Shown: positions 24,711 to 33,831, counted from the stretch's first letter. The stretch: 64,000 nucleotides of DNA from Neobacillus massiliamazoniensis (GCF_001048695.1 NZ_CVRB01000003.1:434001-498000), one strand, 5' to 3'. The notes: a model not told the origin generated them from the letters alone. Numbers and translations: made by a program.

Positions 24711-26243
24711 ATGTCAAGGAAAATTTCGGTTTTATTAATCGTTTTTATTCTGATTGGCAGTGTTATTGCCGGTTGCTCGAATCAAACTGCAAGTGATACA
24801 AAAGACACAAAAAGTACAAAGGATACTCTCATTATTGGGGTTCCAGATGCGCCGGTTTATATGGATCCTCAAATCCAGGCTTCAGTTGCTACATACCGTG
24901 TAACAACGCAGATTTTTGACAGACTTGTAGCTCTTGATAATAATATGAAGATTGTTCCTGCACTTGCAGAATCTTGGGAAGTAGAAAATCCAACAACTAC
25001 CTTGTTCCATCTTCGCAAGGGTGTCAAGTTCCACAATGGGGAAGAAATGAAAGCTGAAGATGTTAAATTTAGTCTTGAACGAGCTATTAAAAATGAAGGC
25101 GTAAATTACAATTACCTCATTATCAAAGACATCATTATTGTTGATGATTACACAATTAAGATTGTGACAAAACAACCTTTTAATGCTCTATTGTATAGGC
25201 TTACGCTTGATGCAGCATCAATTGTAAGCAAAAAGGCAGCTACCAACGATAAAGATTTTAATGCACATCCCGTTGGCACTGGCCCATATAAGTTCGTCTC
25301 CTGGGATCTTGGCGGAGATGTTGTTCTGGAAGCAAATCCTGATTATTACAGGGGTGCACCTAAAGTTAAGAAATTGATTTTCAAGCATATTCCCGAAGCA
25401 ATCAACAGATCTATCAGTCTTGAAACTGGCGAAATTGACTTAGCTTATGATTTGGCAACAACTGATTTGAAAAAAGTCAAGAGCAACAAAAATCTTAAGT
25501 TGGAGGAAACTACCAGTACAACAGAATATTATCTTGGATTCAATACCCAAAAGCCTATCCTTGATGATGTTCGCGTAAGGAAAGCAATCGCCTATGCACT
25601 TAAACCTCAGGACATTATCGATATCGTTTTTAACGGTATAGCAACTCCGGCTCGTAATACAATGCTTGCACCAAACCTATTTGGTTATACGCCCGAAACC
25701 GTTAAGTATGATTACAATTTAGACAAGGCCAAAAGCTTGCTTGCTGAAGCTGGGCACCCAAATGGCTTTAAGACAACGCTTTGGGTTCCTGATACCCAGA
25801 TTCTAAAAAGTGCTGCAGAAGTAGTTCAGGGTCAGCTTAGTAAGATTGGTATTGATGTTCAAGTCAAGATGATGCAATCTGGAGCATTCTATTCTTCTAC
25901 AGGAAAGGGTGAACATGACATGTTCTTTATGACAAAAACATCTATCGATCCTGATAGTATGCTTAGAGCCATCTATCATTCTGAAGCCTTTGGACTTTCG
26001 GGCAATCGTTCGTTCTGGGCAACTAAAGAAGTTGATGCAAAGTTAGATAGAGCAAGTGTGACAACAGATTCCAATGAGGCTAAACAACTTTATGCAGAGG
26101 TGCAGAAAACTGTGGCTGATCAACTTCCGGTAATACCAATAGCAATTGAGCACTTGAATGCCGGCATGCAGTCAACGGTTAAGGGATTCAACTTATATCC
26201 TGGAAAAACGCATTCCATTTATGGTACGTATTTTGAAAAATAA
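24711..26243 (+). CDS. ABC transporter substrate-binding lipoprotein (SBP_bac_5)
   Basis: A 510-residue family 5 extracellular binding protein for peptides, opines, nickel or similar solutes. It has a lipoprotein signal with lipobox IAGC (lipidated C22) and typical features such as ALAESWEVE, FHLRKGVKFHNGEEMKAEDV and HPVGTGPYKF. It is anchored outside the membrane and delivers solute to the two permeases encoded next. A stable hairpin follows the stop, which often keeps binding-protein mRNA abundant. The ligand cannot be read from sequence; the neighbouring hydrolase and deaminase suggest an N-containing, amide-bonded compound (inferred). Confidence 0.92.
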   Translation: MSRKISVLLIVFILIGSVIAGCSNQTASDTKDTKSTKDTLIIGVPDAPVYMDPQIQASVATYRVTTQIFDRLVALDNNMKIVPALAESWEVENPTTTLFHLRKGVKFHNGEEMKAEDVKFSLERAIKNEGVNYNYLIIKDIIIVDDYTIKIVTKQPFNALLYRLTLDAASIVSKKAATNDKDFNAHPVGTGPYKFVSWDLGGDVVLEANPDYYRGAPKVKKLIFKHIPEAINRSISLETGEIDLAYDLATTDLKKVKSNKNLKLEETTSTTEYYLGFNTQKPILDDVRVRKAIAYALKPQDIIDIVFNGIATPARNTMLAPNLFGYTPETVKYDYNLDKAKSLLAEAGHPNGFKTTLWVPDTQILKSAAEVVQGQLSKIGIDVQVKMMQSGAFYSSTGKGEHDMFFMTKTSIDPDSMLRAIYHSEAFGLSGNRSFWATKEVDAKLDRASVTTDSNEAKQLYAEVQKTVADQLPVIPIAIEHLNAGMQSTVKGFNLYPGKTHSIYGTYFEK

Positions 26244-26253
26244 TTTTTGATCT

Positions 26254-26288
26254 TAGTTTCATGCCGATAACCCATCGGCATGAAACTA
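26254..26288 (+). other. Intercistronic stem-loop after the binding-protein gene
   Basis: A perfect 15-bp stem, TAGTTTCATGCCGAT with ATCGGCATGAAACTA, loop AACCC, with no T-run. It is too stable to be chance and lacks a terminator tail, so it probably protects the 3' end of the binding-protein mRNA or causes partial attenuation. Confidence 0.75.
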
Positions 26289-26356
26289 TAAAAAACTAAC
26301 GGTCTGGTAAAAGCTGATTTTTTCAGGTAAGTCAATTAGATTTTTGGGGGTGCCAG

Positions 26357-27295
26357 ATGCTTAAATTTATTCTCCGCAGATTGGCCATGCTGATTCCAGT
26401 ATTATTGGGGGTAAGTTTCCTTGTTTTTACAATTATGAGCCTTACTCCTGGTGATCCTGTTGAGATGTATTTAGGTGATAACTATACGCATGAGGCGCAT
26501 GCTGCCATGACTCACGAACTAGGTCTAGATAAGCCATTTTTTGTTCGTTATTTAAACTATATCGGAAATGCGGTTCAAGGTAATTTTGGTATTTCTTATT
26601 CAACACATCAACCCGTACTTGCTGAGATTGAAGCAAGATTTCCTAGTACCGTCATTCTTGCCATTTCTGCGCTAATTTTTGCAATTGTGTTAGGTGTTCT
26701 GTTGGGGACGATTTCAGCAGCAAAGCAATATTCCGCATTTGATTCGGCATCGACGTTTGCAGCTTTAATAGGAGTTTCAATGCCTAACTTTTGGTTAGGG
26801 CTAATGCTGATCATAGTATTTGCTGCAGGTTTAGGGTGGTTTCCATCTTCAGAATTCAGTGGGGTAAAGTCCTTGGTTCTTCCGGCAATTGCTTTAGGCA
26901 CTAACTCACTTGCCATAATTACACGAATGACACGTTCTTCCCTGTTGGAAACGATTAGGCAGGACTATATCAGAACAGCACGTGCCAAGGGAGTCAAGGA
27001 GTATAAAGTAATTATTAAACATGCGCTTCGCAATGCAATGATACCGATCATTACCATATCGGGTTTGCAGTTTGGTTTTGCTATTAGCGGCGCTGTGGTT
27101 GTAGAGACCGTTTTTTCATGGCCCGGAATTGGTAGGCTTCTTGTTGAAACAATAAAATTAAAAGATATGCCTGTTGTATTAGCAATAGTCCTTATTATAG
27201 CAGTATCGTTTACGGTTATTAATCTTATTGCTGATATCCTGTACGCATTTTTTGATCCGCGTATTAGGGCGCAGTACAAGACGAAGAAGGTGTAG
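26357..27295 (+). CDS. ABC transporter permease (DppB/OppB type)
   Basis: A 312-residue inner-membrane permease with six helices. The N-terminus MLKFILRRLAMLIPVLLGV and SLTPGDPVEMYLG are typical of DppB/OppB. The cytoplasmic EAA loop is RTARAKGVKEYKVIIKHALR, which docks to the ATPases. The C-terminal DILYAFFDPRIR is also family-typical. Ribosome site GGGGGTGCCAG before ATG 26357. It pairs with the permease 3 bases downstream. Confidence 0.92.
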   Translation: MLKFILRRLAMLIPVLLGVSFLVFTIMSLTPGDPVEMYLGDNYTHEAHAAMTHELGLDKPFFVRYLNYIGNAVQGNFGISYSTHQPVLAEIEARFPSTVILAISALIFAIVLGVLLGTISAAKQYSAFDSASTFAALIGVSMPNFWLGLMLIIVFAAGLGWFPSSEFSGVKSLVLPAIALGTNSLAIITRMTRSSLLETIRQDYIRTARAKGVKEYKVIIKHALRNAMIPIITISGLQFGFAISGAVVVETVFSWPGIGRLLVETIKLKDMPVVLAIVLIIAVSFTVINLIADILYAFFDPRIRAQYKTKKV

Positions 27296-27298
27296 AGG

Positions 27299-28207
27299 AT
27301 GAATACAACAATAATACCAAGAAAGAACGATAAATCTGAAATAATACCGGAAAAGAAAAAAAAATCCGAGTTGGTTTCAATCTGGAAACGATTAAAGAAG
27401 AATAGACTGGCCATTGCTGGCCTAGTAATATTAACTCTAATCATTCTCTTGGCTGCTTTTGCAAATGTTTTATTTGATTATAACACAGTAGTTATTCAAC
27501 AAAATGCCGCAGAGAGGCTACAACCACCCTCAGCAAGCCATTGGCTTGGGACAGATGAATTAGGCAGAGATATTCTTGCAAGAATCGTTCATGGAGCAAG
27601 AGTTTCAATTCCTATTTCGTTTACGACTATTCTAATTGCTGCGGTTATAGGCGGTATCATTGGGGCAATTGCCGGTTATGTAGGTAAAACGACGGACAAC
27701 ATTATTATGCGGATCATGGATATTTTTCTTGCAATCCCCGGTATTTTGTTATCTATTGCAATTGTAGCTGCGCTTGGTCCAAGCATGAGGAATTTGTTGA
27801 TTGCTATAAGTATAGCGAATATTCCTCCATTCGCTCGAATCGTAAGAGCTTCTGTTCTATCCATTCGTAACGAAGAGTTTATTGAAGCGGCCAGAGCGAT
27901 TGGTGCAAATGATGTAAGAATTATTTTTAAACACATTATTCCCAATTCTATGGCTCCAGTAATTGTTCAAGCAACTTTGTGTATCGCTGGTTCGATATTA
28001 GAAATTGCCGCTTTAAGCTTCATCGGCCTCGGTATTCAGCCTCCCGCTCCTGAATGGGGCGCCATGCTCAGTAGCGGACGGCAGTATATACGATATGCAT
28101 GGTGGATTTGCGCTTTCCCCGGTATAGCGATTATGTTAACAATTCTTTCTCTCAATCTACTTGGGGATGGATTGCGTGATGCATTGGACCCTAAATTGAA
28201 AAATTAG
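27299..28207 (+). CDS. ABC transporter permease (DppC/OppC type)
   Basis: A 302-residue permease. A polar N-terminal stretch (about 1-35) precedes the first helix; the periplasmic motif HWLGTDELGRDILARIVHGA and the EAA loop EAARAIGANDVRIIFKHI define DppC/OppC. The C-terminus GDGLRDALDPKLKN is canonical. It starts 3 bases after the DppB-type stop, with the ribosome site inside the upstream gene, so the two permeases are probably made in equal amounts. Confidence 0.92.
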   Translation: MNTTIIPRKNDKSEIIPEKKKKSELVSIWKRLKKNRLAIAGLVILTLIILLAAFANVLFDYNTVVIQQNAAERLQPPSASHWLGTDELGRDILARIVHGARVSIPISFTTILIAAVIGGIIGAIAGYVGKTTDNIIMRIMDIFLAIPGILLSIAIVAALGPSMRNLLIAISIANIPPFARIVRASVLSIRNEEFIEAARAIGANDVRIIFKHIIPNSMAPVIVQATLCIAGSILEIAALSFIGLGIQPPAPEWGAMLSSGRQYIRYAWWICAFPGIAIMLTILSLNLLGDGLRDALDPKLKN

Positions 28208-28216
28208 GAGGTAACT

Positions 28217-29230
28217 ATGACTGTTAGCAAACTACTTGAAGTTAAGGATCTTAATGTTGAGTATAGAACTGATGATGAGATTGTTTTTGCAGTTAACTCC
28301 CTTGATTTGAGTTTGAATTCCGGAGAAAGCCTTGGTCTGGTGGGGGAGACAGGTGCAGGTAAAACAACAACAGCACTCAGCATTTTGCAGCTTGTTGCTG
28401 ACCCCCCGGGCAAGATTACTAACGGTGAAATTCTTTTTGAGGGTGAAGACCTTCTAAAAGCAAAAAAGGATTCGCTGCGTCATATCCGAGGTAATAAAAT
28501 ATCAATGATTTTTCAAGATCCTATGACTAGCCTTAATCCTGTTTATTCCGTTGGGGATCAAATTGCGGAGGTAGTTCAACTCCATGAGAAATGCAGCAAA
28601 GCCGAGGCGAAGCAAAAGGCTGCTGATATGTTGGAAATGGTCGGTATTCCTAATGATCGGTATGATGAATTTCCACATCAATTTTCAGGTGGAATGAAGC
28701 AGCGCGTTGTCATCGCCATGAGTATCGCATGTTCGCCCAAACTTATTCTGGCGGATGAACCAACAACAGCGCTTGATGTAACCATTCAAGCACAGGTGCT
28801 GGAATTAATGAATGATTTGAAAGTTAAGTTCAACACTTCGCTTCTTCTCATTACGCATGATCTTGGTGTTGTTGCTCAGGTATGCGACAGAGTCGCCATT
28901 ATGTATGCGGGTGAGATTGTAGAAACTGGAACGGTTGAGGAAATTTTTGAACATCCACACCACCCGTATACTATAGGCCTTTTTAAATCGATTCCTACGA
29001 TGGATGATAAGGTTGATAGGTTAAAGCCGATCAAAGGGCAGATGCCGGATCCTACAAGCTTGCCTTCAGGTTGTTCATTCCATCCGCGTTGCCCGTACAT
29101 GAATGAAGTCTGTTCAAAATTCAAACCGACGATGACTAATGTTGCAGGGACTCATTTAGTGAAATGTTATATTCACGAGGGAAAGTTTGAGTCTTCTGAG
29201 TTTATGGAGGAAGTTACACATGGCAGATAA
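28217..29230 (+). CDS. ABC transporter ATP-binding protein (DppD/OppD type)
   Basis: A 337-residue ATPase. Walker A is GETGAGKTT (43-51), the signature is FSGGMKQRVVIA, Walker B is LILADEPTTALD, and the switch histidine is in LLITHDLG. The C-terminal oligopeptide-ABC extension carries the Cys pattern GCSFHPRCPYMNEVC, which binds an Fe-S cluster in some relatives. It forms a heterodimer with the next gene product. Start ATG 28217 follows TTAGGAGGTAACT. Confidence 0.93.
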   Translation: MTVSKLLEVKDLNVEYRTDDEIVFAVNSLDLSLNSGESLGLVGETGAGKTTTALSILQLVADPPGKITNGEILFEGEDLLKAKKDSLRHIRGNKISMIFQDPMTSLNPVYSVGDQIAEVVQLHEKCSKAEAKQKAADMLEMVGIPNDRYDEFPHQFSGGMKQRVVIAMSIACSPKLILADEPTTALDVTIQAQVLELMNDLKVKFNTSLLLITHDLGVVAQVCDRVAIMYAGEIVETGTVEEIFEHPHHPYTIGLFKSIPTMDDKVDRLKPIKGQMPDPTSLPSGCSFHPRCPYMNEVCSKFKPTMTNVAGTHLVKCYIHEGKFESSEFMEEVTHGR

Positions 29231-30191
29231 TATTCTGGAGGTTAGGAATCTTAAAAAATATTTTAAATCGAAAAACGGAACTCTCCATGCCGTCGATGAT
29301 GTCTCATTCAGTATTAAGCGTGGGGAAACATTGGGGCTTGTAGGAGAATCCGGTTGTGGAAAGTCAACAATAGGCCGCTTAATACTAGGGCTTCATCAAG
29401 CGACAAGCGGGGAGATTCTCTTCAATGGGCAGGACATCTGTAAAATGAAAAAGGCGCAGATTCATGACTTGCGAAAAGATCTTCAAATCATTTTTCAGGA
29501 CCCGTTTGCCTCCCTGAATCCGAGGATGTCCATTGGTGAAATTATTGGAGAACCGCTTTTAATCCATAAAAAAGTAAAGCGTAGGGCGGAGATTAATTCC
29601 GAAATTAGACGCCTAATGGATGTTGTTGGATTGAGTACAAGATTTATAAATTCCTATCCCCACGAACTCGATGGGGGACGGCGACAGCGTGTTGGAATAG
29701 CAAGGGCACTTTCCTTGAATCCACAGTTCATTGTTTGTGATGAACCAGTATCTTCTTTGGATGTTTCGATTCAGGCCCAGGTTCTGAATTTGCTAAAGGA
29801 TCTGCAGGCTGAATATGGTCTGACTTATCTTTTTATCACCCATGACTTATCTGTCGTGAAACATTTTTCAGAAAAGATAGCGGTAATGTATCTTGGTCAA
29901 CTTGTTGAAATTGCAGAATCCGATGAATTGTTTAAAAAAACGGTTCATCCATATTCACAAGCATTGCTTTCTGCCATACCAGTCCCAAACATACGTCAAA
30001 AGATGCAGCGAGTAAAACTTATTGGAGAACTTACAAGTCCAATTGATCCTGAACTTGGTTGTAGATTTGCAAAACGATGTTTATACGCTCAGGCAAAATG
30101 TGTAGGACAAGATCCAGAGTTCAAGGATTTTGAAAATGGTCATTTCTGTGCATGTTTTAGAGCCGATGAGTTACTAAATGTAACCATATAG
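29220..30191 (+). CDS. ABC transporter ATP-binding protein (DppF/OppF type)
   Basis: A 323-residue ATPase with Walker A GESGCGKST, Walker B FIVCDEPVSSLD and switch histidine in FITHDLSVVK. The signature reads HELDGGRRQRVGIA, with D in place of the usual first S of SGGQ; I recall this variant in a subset of DppF-like proteins, so it is not necessarily disabling. The C-terminal Cys pattern is GCRFAKRCLYAQAKC. ATG 29220 overlaps the previous gene by 11 bases, with GGAGGAAG as its ribosome site. Confidence 0.91.
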   Translation: MADNILEVRNLKKYFKSKNGTLHAVDDVSFSIKRGETLGLVGESGCGKSTIGRLILGLHQATSGEILFNGQDICKMKKAQIHDLRKDLQIIFQDPFASLNPRMSIGEIIGEPLLIHKKVKRRAEINSEIRRLMDVVGLSTRFINSYPHELDGGRRQRVGIARALSLNPQFIVCDEPVSSLDVSIQAQVLNLLKDLQAEYGLTYLFITHDLSVVKHFSEKIAVMYLGQLVEIAESDELFKKTVHPYSQALLSAIPVPNIRQKMQRVKLIGELTSPIDPELGCRFAKRCLYAQAKCVGQDPEFKDFENGHFCACFRADELLNVTI

Positions 30192-30229
30192 CAGTTCATT
30201 TTAACCAGTAGATGAGAAAGGATATTAAG

Positions 30230-31708
30230 ATGAAAATAAAGATAAAAGGTAGATATGTCATCGGGTTTGATGGACAGGATCATGTAATTCTCAAAGATGG
30301 GGAAGTAGTCTATGAACTGGATACCATCGTTTTCGTTGGTCATGAGTATGAAGGGGAAGTAGATCAAGTGATTGATGCAGGGAATTCGGTCGTAAGCCCT
30401 GGCTTTATTGATTTGAACGCCTTAGGGGATATTGACCATGATCTCATACATCTAGAGGCAGATGCAGCAAAATCAAAGAACCTTCTATGGTCTGAAGAAT
30501 ATTTCTTAAAGGGCTACCATGAAGTGATGACACCAGAAGAAGAGGCGTTCAAATCATTATATGCGTACACACAATTAATCATGCACGGTGTGACAACCGC
30601 CATGCCGATTACATCCGTTTTCTATAAACGATGGGCGGAAACCTACGAGGAATTGGAGGCGGCAGCCCATAATGCTGGAGAGCTTGGGATCCGCATGTAT
30701 ATGGGGCCAAGCTACCAGTCCGGGATGAGAGTTGTCAAGCCTAATGGGGAAATTGAGGTATACTGGAACGAAAAAGAGGGCGAAGTGGGCCTCAAACGTG
30801 CGGTGGATTTCGTTAAAAATTTTGACGGGGCATACGATGGGCTTATTCGTGGAATGCTCGCACCGGAGAGGATTGAAACGCAGACTCCGGAAAATCTGAT
30901 CAATACGAAGCGATACAGCGAAGAACTGGGCTGCCCGATTAAGCTGCATGCAGCTCAGGGGATATTTGAATATAACGAAATCCAACGTAAGTACCACAAG
31001 ACTCCGATCCGATTCCTTTACGATTTGGGATTTTTAGGGCGGGGTACGGCCATACCGCATGGTCATTATATAGCGGGCTACAGTGGGGTCAGTACGGGAG
31101 AAGGCGATGATCTGGAACTTCTGAAGGAAACGCAGACAACCCTCATACACTGTCCCCTCGTTATAGGTCGGCATGGTTCCGCTCTTGAAACATTTTCCAG
31201 ATATAAAAGAAGAGGGATTAATCTTGCTATCGGGACGGATACCTTCCCGCCGGATATGTTCCAAAACATTCGATCAGGCAGTATGATTTCACGAATCCTG
31301 GAAGGTGAGGTCAAAGACTCGACCTATGCTGATTTTTACCGTGCTGCAACGTTAGGCGGAGCGCAATTCCTGGGGAGAGAAGATCTAGGACGGCTAGCTC
31401 CTGGGGCAAAAGCGGATATTATTGCTATTGATCTTGATGGATTCCACATGGGCATCATAGAAGACCCGATTAGGACAATGCTTATGTGTGGATCGGGAAG
31501 AGATGTGAAGTTATCGATAATCAATGGACGAGTCGTCATGAAAGATAGGCAAATTCCAAACTTCGATCTCGAAGAAATTAAGATGAAAGGTCAACGGTAT
31601 TTCGATAAGATGCGCCTGGGTTATTTGGAACGAGATTATCAGCATCTGCCAAAGAATGATTTATTTACTCCGTCTTTCAAAGTGGTGGAAAAATACAGAG
31701 AAAGCTAA
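30230..31708 (+). CDS. Amidohydrolase-superfamily protein lacking the HxH motif
   Basis: A 492-residue protein of the chlorohydrolase/cytosine-deaminase branch. Family residues are present at KLHAAQG, AIPHGHYI, LIHCPLVIGRHG and GTDTFPPD. The start of strand 1, where PGFIDxHxH is expected, reads GFIDLNALGDIDHD: both metal-ligand histidines are replaced. The enzyme may use a different or mononuclear site, like deaminases with altered ligands, or may be a lyase or hydrolase of new type. ATG 30230 is chosen because AGAAAGGATATTAAG precedes it. It directly follows the ABC importer, so it probably acts on the imported compound. Confidence 0.85.
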   Translation: MKIKIKGRYVIGFDGQDHVILKDGEVVYELDTIVFVGHEYEGEVDQVIDAGNSVVSPGFIDLNALGDIDHDLIHLEADAAKSKNLLWSEEYFLKGYHEVMTPEEEAFKSLYAYTQLIMHGVTTAMPITSVFYKRWAETYEELEAAAHNAGELGIRMYMGPSYQSGMRVVKPNGEIEVYWNEKEGEVGLKRAVDFVKNFDGAYDGLIRGMLAPERIETQTPENLINTKRYSEELGCPIKLHAAQGIFEYNEIQRKYHKTPIRFLYDLGFLGRGTAIPHGHYIAGYSGVSTGEGDDLELLKETQTTLIHCPLVIGRHGSALETFSRYKRRGINLAIGTDTFPPDMFQNIRSGSMISRILEGEVKDSTYADFYRAATLGGAQFLGREDLGRLAPGAKADIIAIDLDGFHMGIIEDPIRTMLMCGSGRDVKLSIINGRVVMKDRQIPNFDLEEIKMKGQRYFDKMRLGYLERDYQHLPKNDLFTPSFKVVEKYRES

Positions 31709-31929
31709 TTATATTTAGTACAAGACTCTTGCAAAAAACTTGTCATATCGAAATTCGTCTAAAACTGCTTCATATATAGAAGTATTGTCGACTTATTGAA
31801 CCTAAGCAAGGTAAAGCTTTTGTTGAAATTGAGCTACGTCCTCAATCCATAAGCAGAAAATTCACCATTTCAAAGAGCGAACATTCAAGAATCGTAGAGC
31901 TTCTCTACACATACAAGGAGGATTTAATC

Positions 31930-32412
31930 ATGATCAATGAGACAGATCTGAAGCATCTGCGACGTTGTATTGAACTTGCAAGGACTGCTCTCAAGAAGGG
32001 CGACGAGCCATTCGGTTCAGTCCTTGTCTCAGCCAACGGCGATGTACTTGCAGAAGACCACAACCATGTTGCCAGTGGCGACCATACCCAACATCCGGAA
32101 TTTGCGTTGGCACGTTGGGCAGCCGAGAACTTAACAGCTGAGGAAAGGAGCAAGGCGACAGTATATACCTCGGGTGAACATTGCCCTATGTGTGCTGCGG
32201 CCCACGGATGGGTTGGATTAGGCCGGATCGTTTATGCAAGTTCCTCCGAACAATTGGGTCAATGGTTGAACGAGATGGAGATTGCTGCTGTATCGCGCGT
32301 TCGCAGCATTCCGATCCAAGATGTCATTCGTGATACGGAAGTAAACGGCCCTGTTCCCGAGCTCGCGGAGCAAGTCCGTCAACTTCATCATCAGTTTTAC
32401 CAAGTGAAGTAA
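31930..32412 (+). CDS. Cytidine/deoxycytidylate-type nucleoside deaminase
   Basis: A 160-residue zinc deaminase of the CDA fold, guanine-deaminase/TadA-like branch. Zinc ligands and acid: H55-P-E57 (the usual HAE is HPE here) and C85-P-M-C88 in GEHCPMCAA. It deaminates a base or another amidine-containing ring; the substrate is unknown. Ribosome site AAGGAGGATTTAATC. It lies 221 bases after the variant amidohydrolase and may be the last gene of the cluster. Together they suggest breakdown of a nitrogen heterocycle or its conjugate. Confidence 0.85.
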   Translation: MINETDLKHLRRCIELARTALKKGDEPFGSVLVSANGDVLAEDHNHVASGDHTQHPEFALARWAAENLTAEERSKATVYTSGEHCPMCAAAHGWVGLGRIVYASSSEQLGQWLNEMEIAAVSRVRSIPIQDVIRDTEVNGPVPELAEQVRQLHHQFYQVK

Positions 32413-32431
32413 AACGGTAGGCACGACATGC

Positions 32432-32686
32432 GTGATGACTGTATTCAGCAGTCCATTTTTCTTGGTCTTTAATATGTTATATGGCCGGATTATTGAAGAA
32501 GGAGTTCGACCTTCTATAAAAGAATTAACATCAAAAGGGAAGTTAAAAGAGTTGATATATATTTTAGAACGAATTGGAATAAGAAAGTTAAATAGGCTTG
32601 GCATATCACGAATTCAAACTAATTTATCGTTAAGAGAAGTAAAATATTCCGCAGTTTTGCCTTTATCCAAATGTGTATTGAAGTAA
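32432..32686 (+). CDS. Doubtful small hypothetical ORF
   Basis: An 84-codon frame directly after the deaminase. The second half looks protein-like (IIEEGVRPSIKELTSKGKLK and IGIRKLNRLGISRIQTN) but there is no ribosome site, no recognisable family, and it ends beside a dispersed repeat. It could be a remnant. Confidence 0.25.
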   Translation: MMTVFSSPFFLVFNMLYGRIIEEGVRPSIKELTSKGKLKELIYILERIGIRKLNRLGISRIQTNLSLREVKYSAVLPLSKCVLK

Positions 32687-32719
32687 CGGGTAAGTTGGTT
32701 TAGGCAGGATTGATTTTAT

Positions 32720-32752
32720 GATCTTCAACAATCGGGCGCGATTGTTGAGCAA
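32720..32752. repeat. GATCTTCAACAATCGGGCG repeat, copy 2 (full hairpin)
   Basis: Here the element has both arms: CAACAATCG (32726-32734) pairs with CGATTGTTG (32739-32747) around a four-base loop. Confidence 0.65.
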
Positions 32753-32886
32753 CATAGATAAGAAATGATCAAACTTTTTATAAAAGAATGAGCCAATTTA
32801 AAATATTAAGAGCGTGTTTTGATCAATCTATTAAACAAAACACGCTCTTTTCTATGATCGTTTATCAAGGTTATTAGTATCCTTGG

Positions 32887-33114
32887 CTTGCTTCTTTATA
32901 TACAAAACTTGAGCATCGGAGTATAGGTGTAGGTCAAAAGCTTATAACTGAAACTTTAAAAGTTGTAAAAAAATTAGGATATAAAGAATTGTATTTAAGA
33001 ACAGAAAATGTTTCAGATTACTACCGAAATAGAGGATGGAGTTTTGTTGAAACTATTCCAGATGATAAAGGTCAAAAAATTGATGTTTTTAAGCTTGGTC
33101 TTAACAATTACTAA
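32887..33114 (+). pseudogene. C-terminal fragment of a GNAT acetyltransferase
   Basis: A start-less frame of 75 codons reads LYTKLEHRSIGVGQKLITET, then LKVVKKLGYKELYLRTENVS and DYYRNRGWSFVET, ending at TAA 33114. This is the acetyl-CoA loop (RSIGVGQ) and C-terminal half of a GNAT enzyme. The N-terminal half is missing; a terminator-like sequence (AAACACGCTCTTTT) lies just upstream. Confidence 0.7.
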
Positions 33115-33260
33115 ATTTAATAAATATTATAGAGTTTCAACAAAATGGCAGGATAATTGAATACGAATATTCAATATATAAAAAGGAAGTATAAATTATT
33201 TATTAATAAACTACATATAGATAAAATTTCATTATGTAAGGAGTAGAGGAGTAAATATAT

Positions 33261-33710
33261 ATGCCGCTTTCAGTTTGTCCCGCATCTGAAGTAAATGCAT
33301 CAATAGAAAAAACATGGAGTTTATTATATGAACCTGCAAAGTATGGTACTTGGGCAGATGCAAATGTTATGTCTGTTTCACCAGTGGGATTTGCACAAGC
33401 AGGGCAAATTATAAATCTAACATCTAAATCATTAGGGGTAAAATGGCATGTATCTTTACATGTAATTAGTGTAGATGTAATAAATCATCGAATTATATTT
33501 GAAACGCATTTGCCTTTTAAGTTGGTTCTAAAAAACAATATTTCATGTATTGAAAATGATGAAAAAGCATGTTTAGTTCGTTATGCCTGAGAAGCTATAT
33601 TCCCTTCAGGTTTGAAGGGCAGAATATTAGAGGCGATATTATCTAAGGCTTTTGAGAAAAGCATCGAGGATTCGCTATTTAGATTAAAGACAGCTGCAGA
33701 ACAATTGTAA
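33261..33710 (+). pseudogene. SRPBCC-family gene interrupted by in-frame TGA
   Basis: The frame starts at ATG 33261 (ribosome site GGAGTAGAGG) and encodes a START/Bet-v1-like SRPBCC protein of about 149 residues (ASIEKTWSLLYEPAKYGTWA; LTSKSLGVKWHVSLHVIS). At 33588 a TGA stands where TGG (Trp) would fit (VRYA-stop-EAIFPSG), and the same frame continues for 39 codons with family-like sequence (ILEAILSKAFEKSIEDSLFR). A single base change explains it. The shortened 109-residue product would lack the C-terminal helix. Confidence 0.7.
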
Positions 33711-33796
33711 AGAATTTACTAATCTTTAAAGCGACAAGAATGTTAAGTGTTACACTTAAACTATCAGATGTTTATCTTAAATTAGATTTTAGCAAT

Positions 33797-33815
33797 GATC
33801 TTCCACAATCGGGCG
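33797..33815. repeat. GATCTTCCACAATCGGGCG repeat, copy 3
   Basis: Identical to copy 1 over 19 bases; half-element without the second arm. Confidence 0.6.
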
Positions 33816-33831
33816 TTTTGCTGGAGTAACC

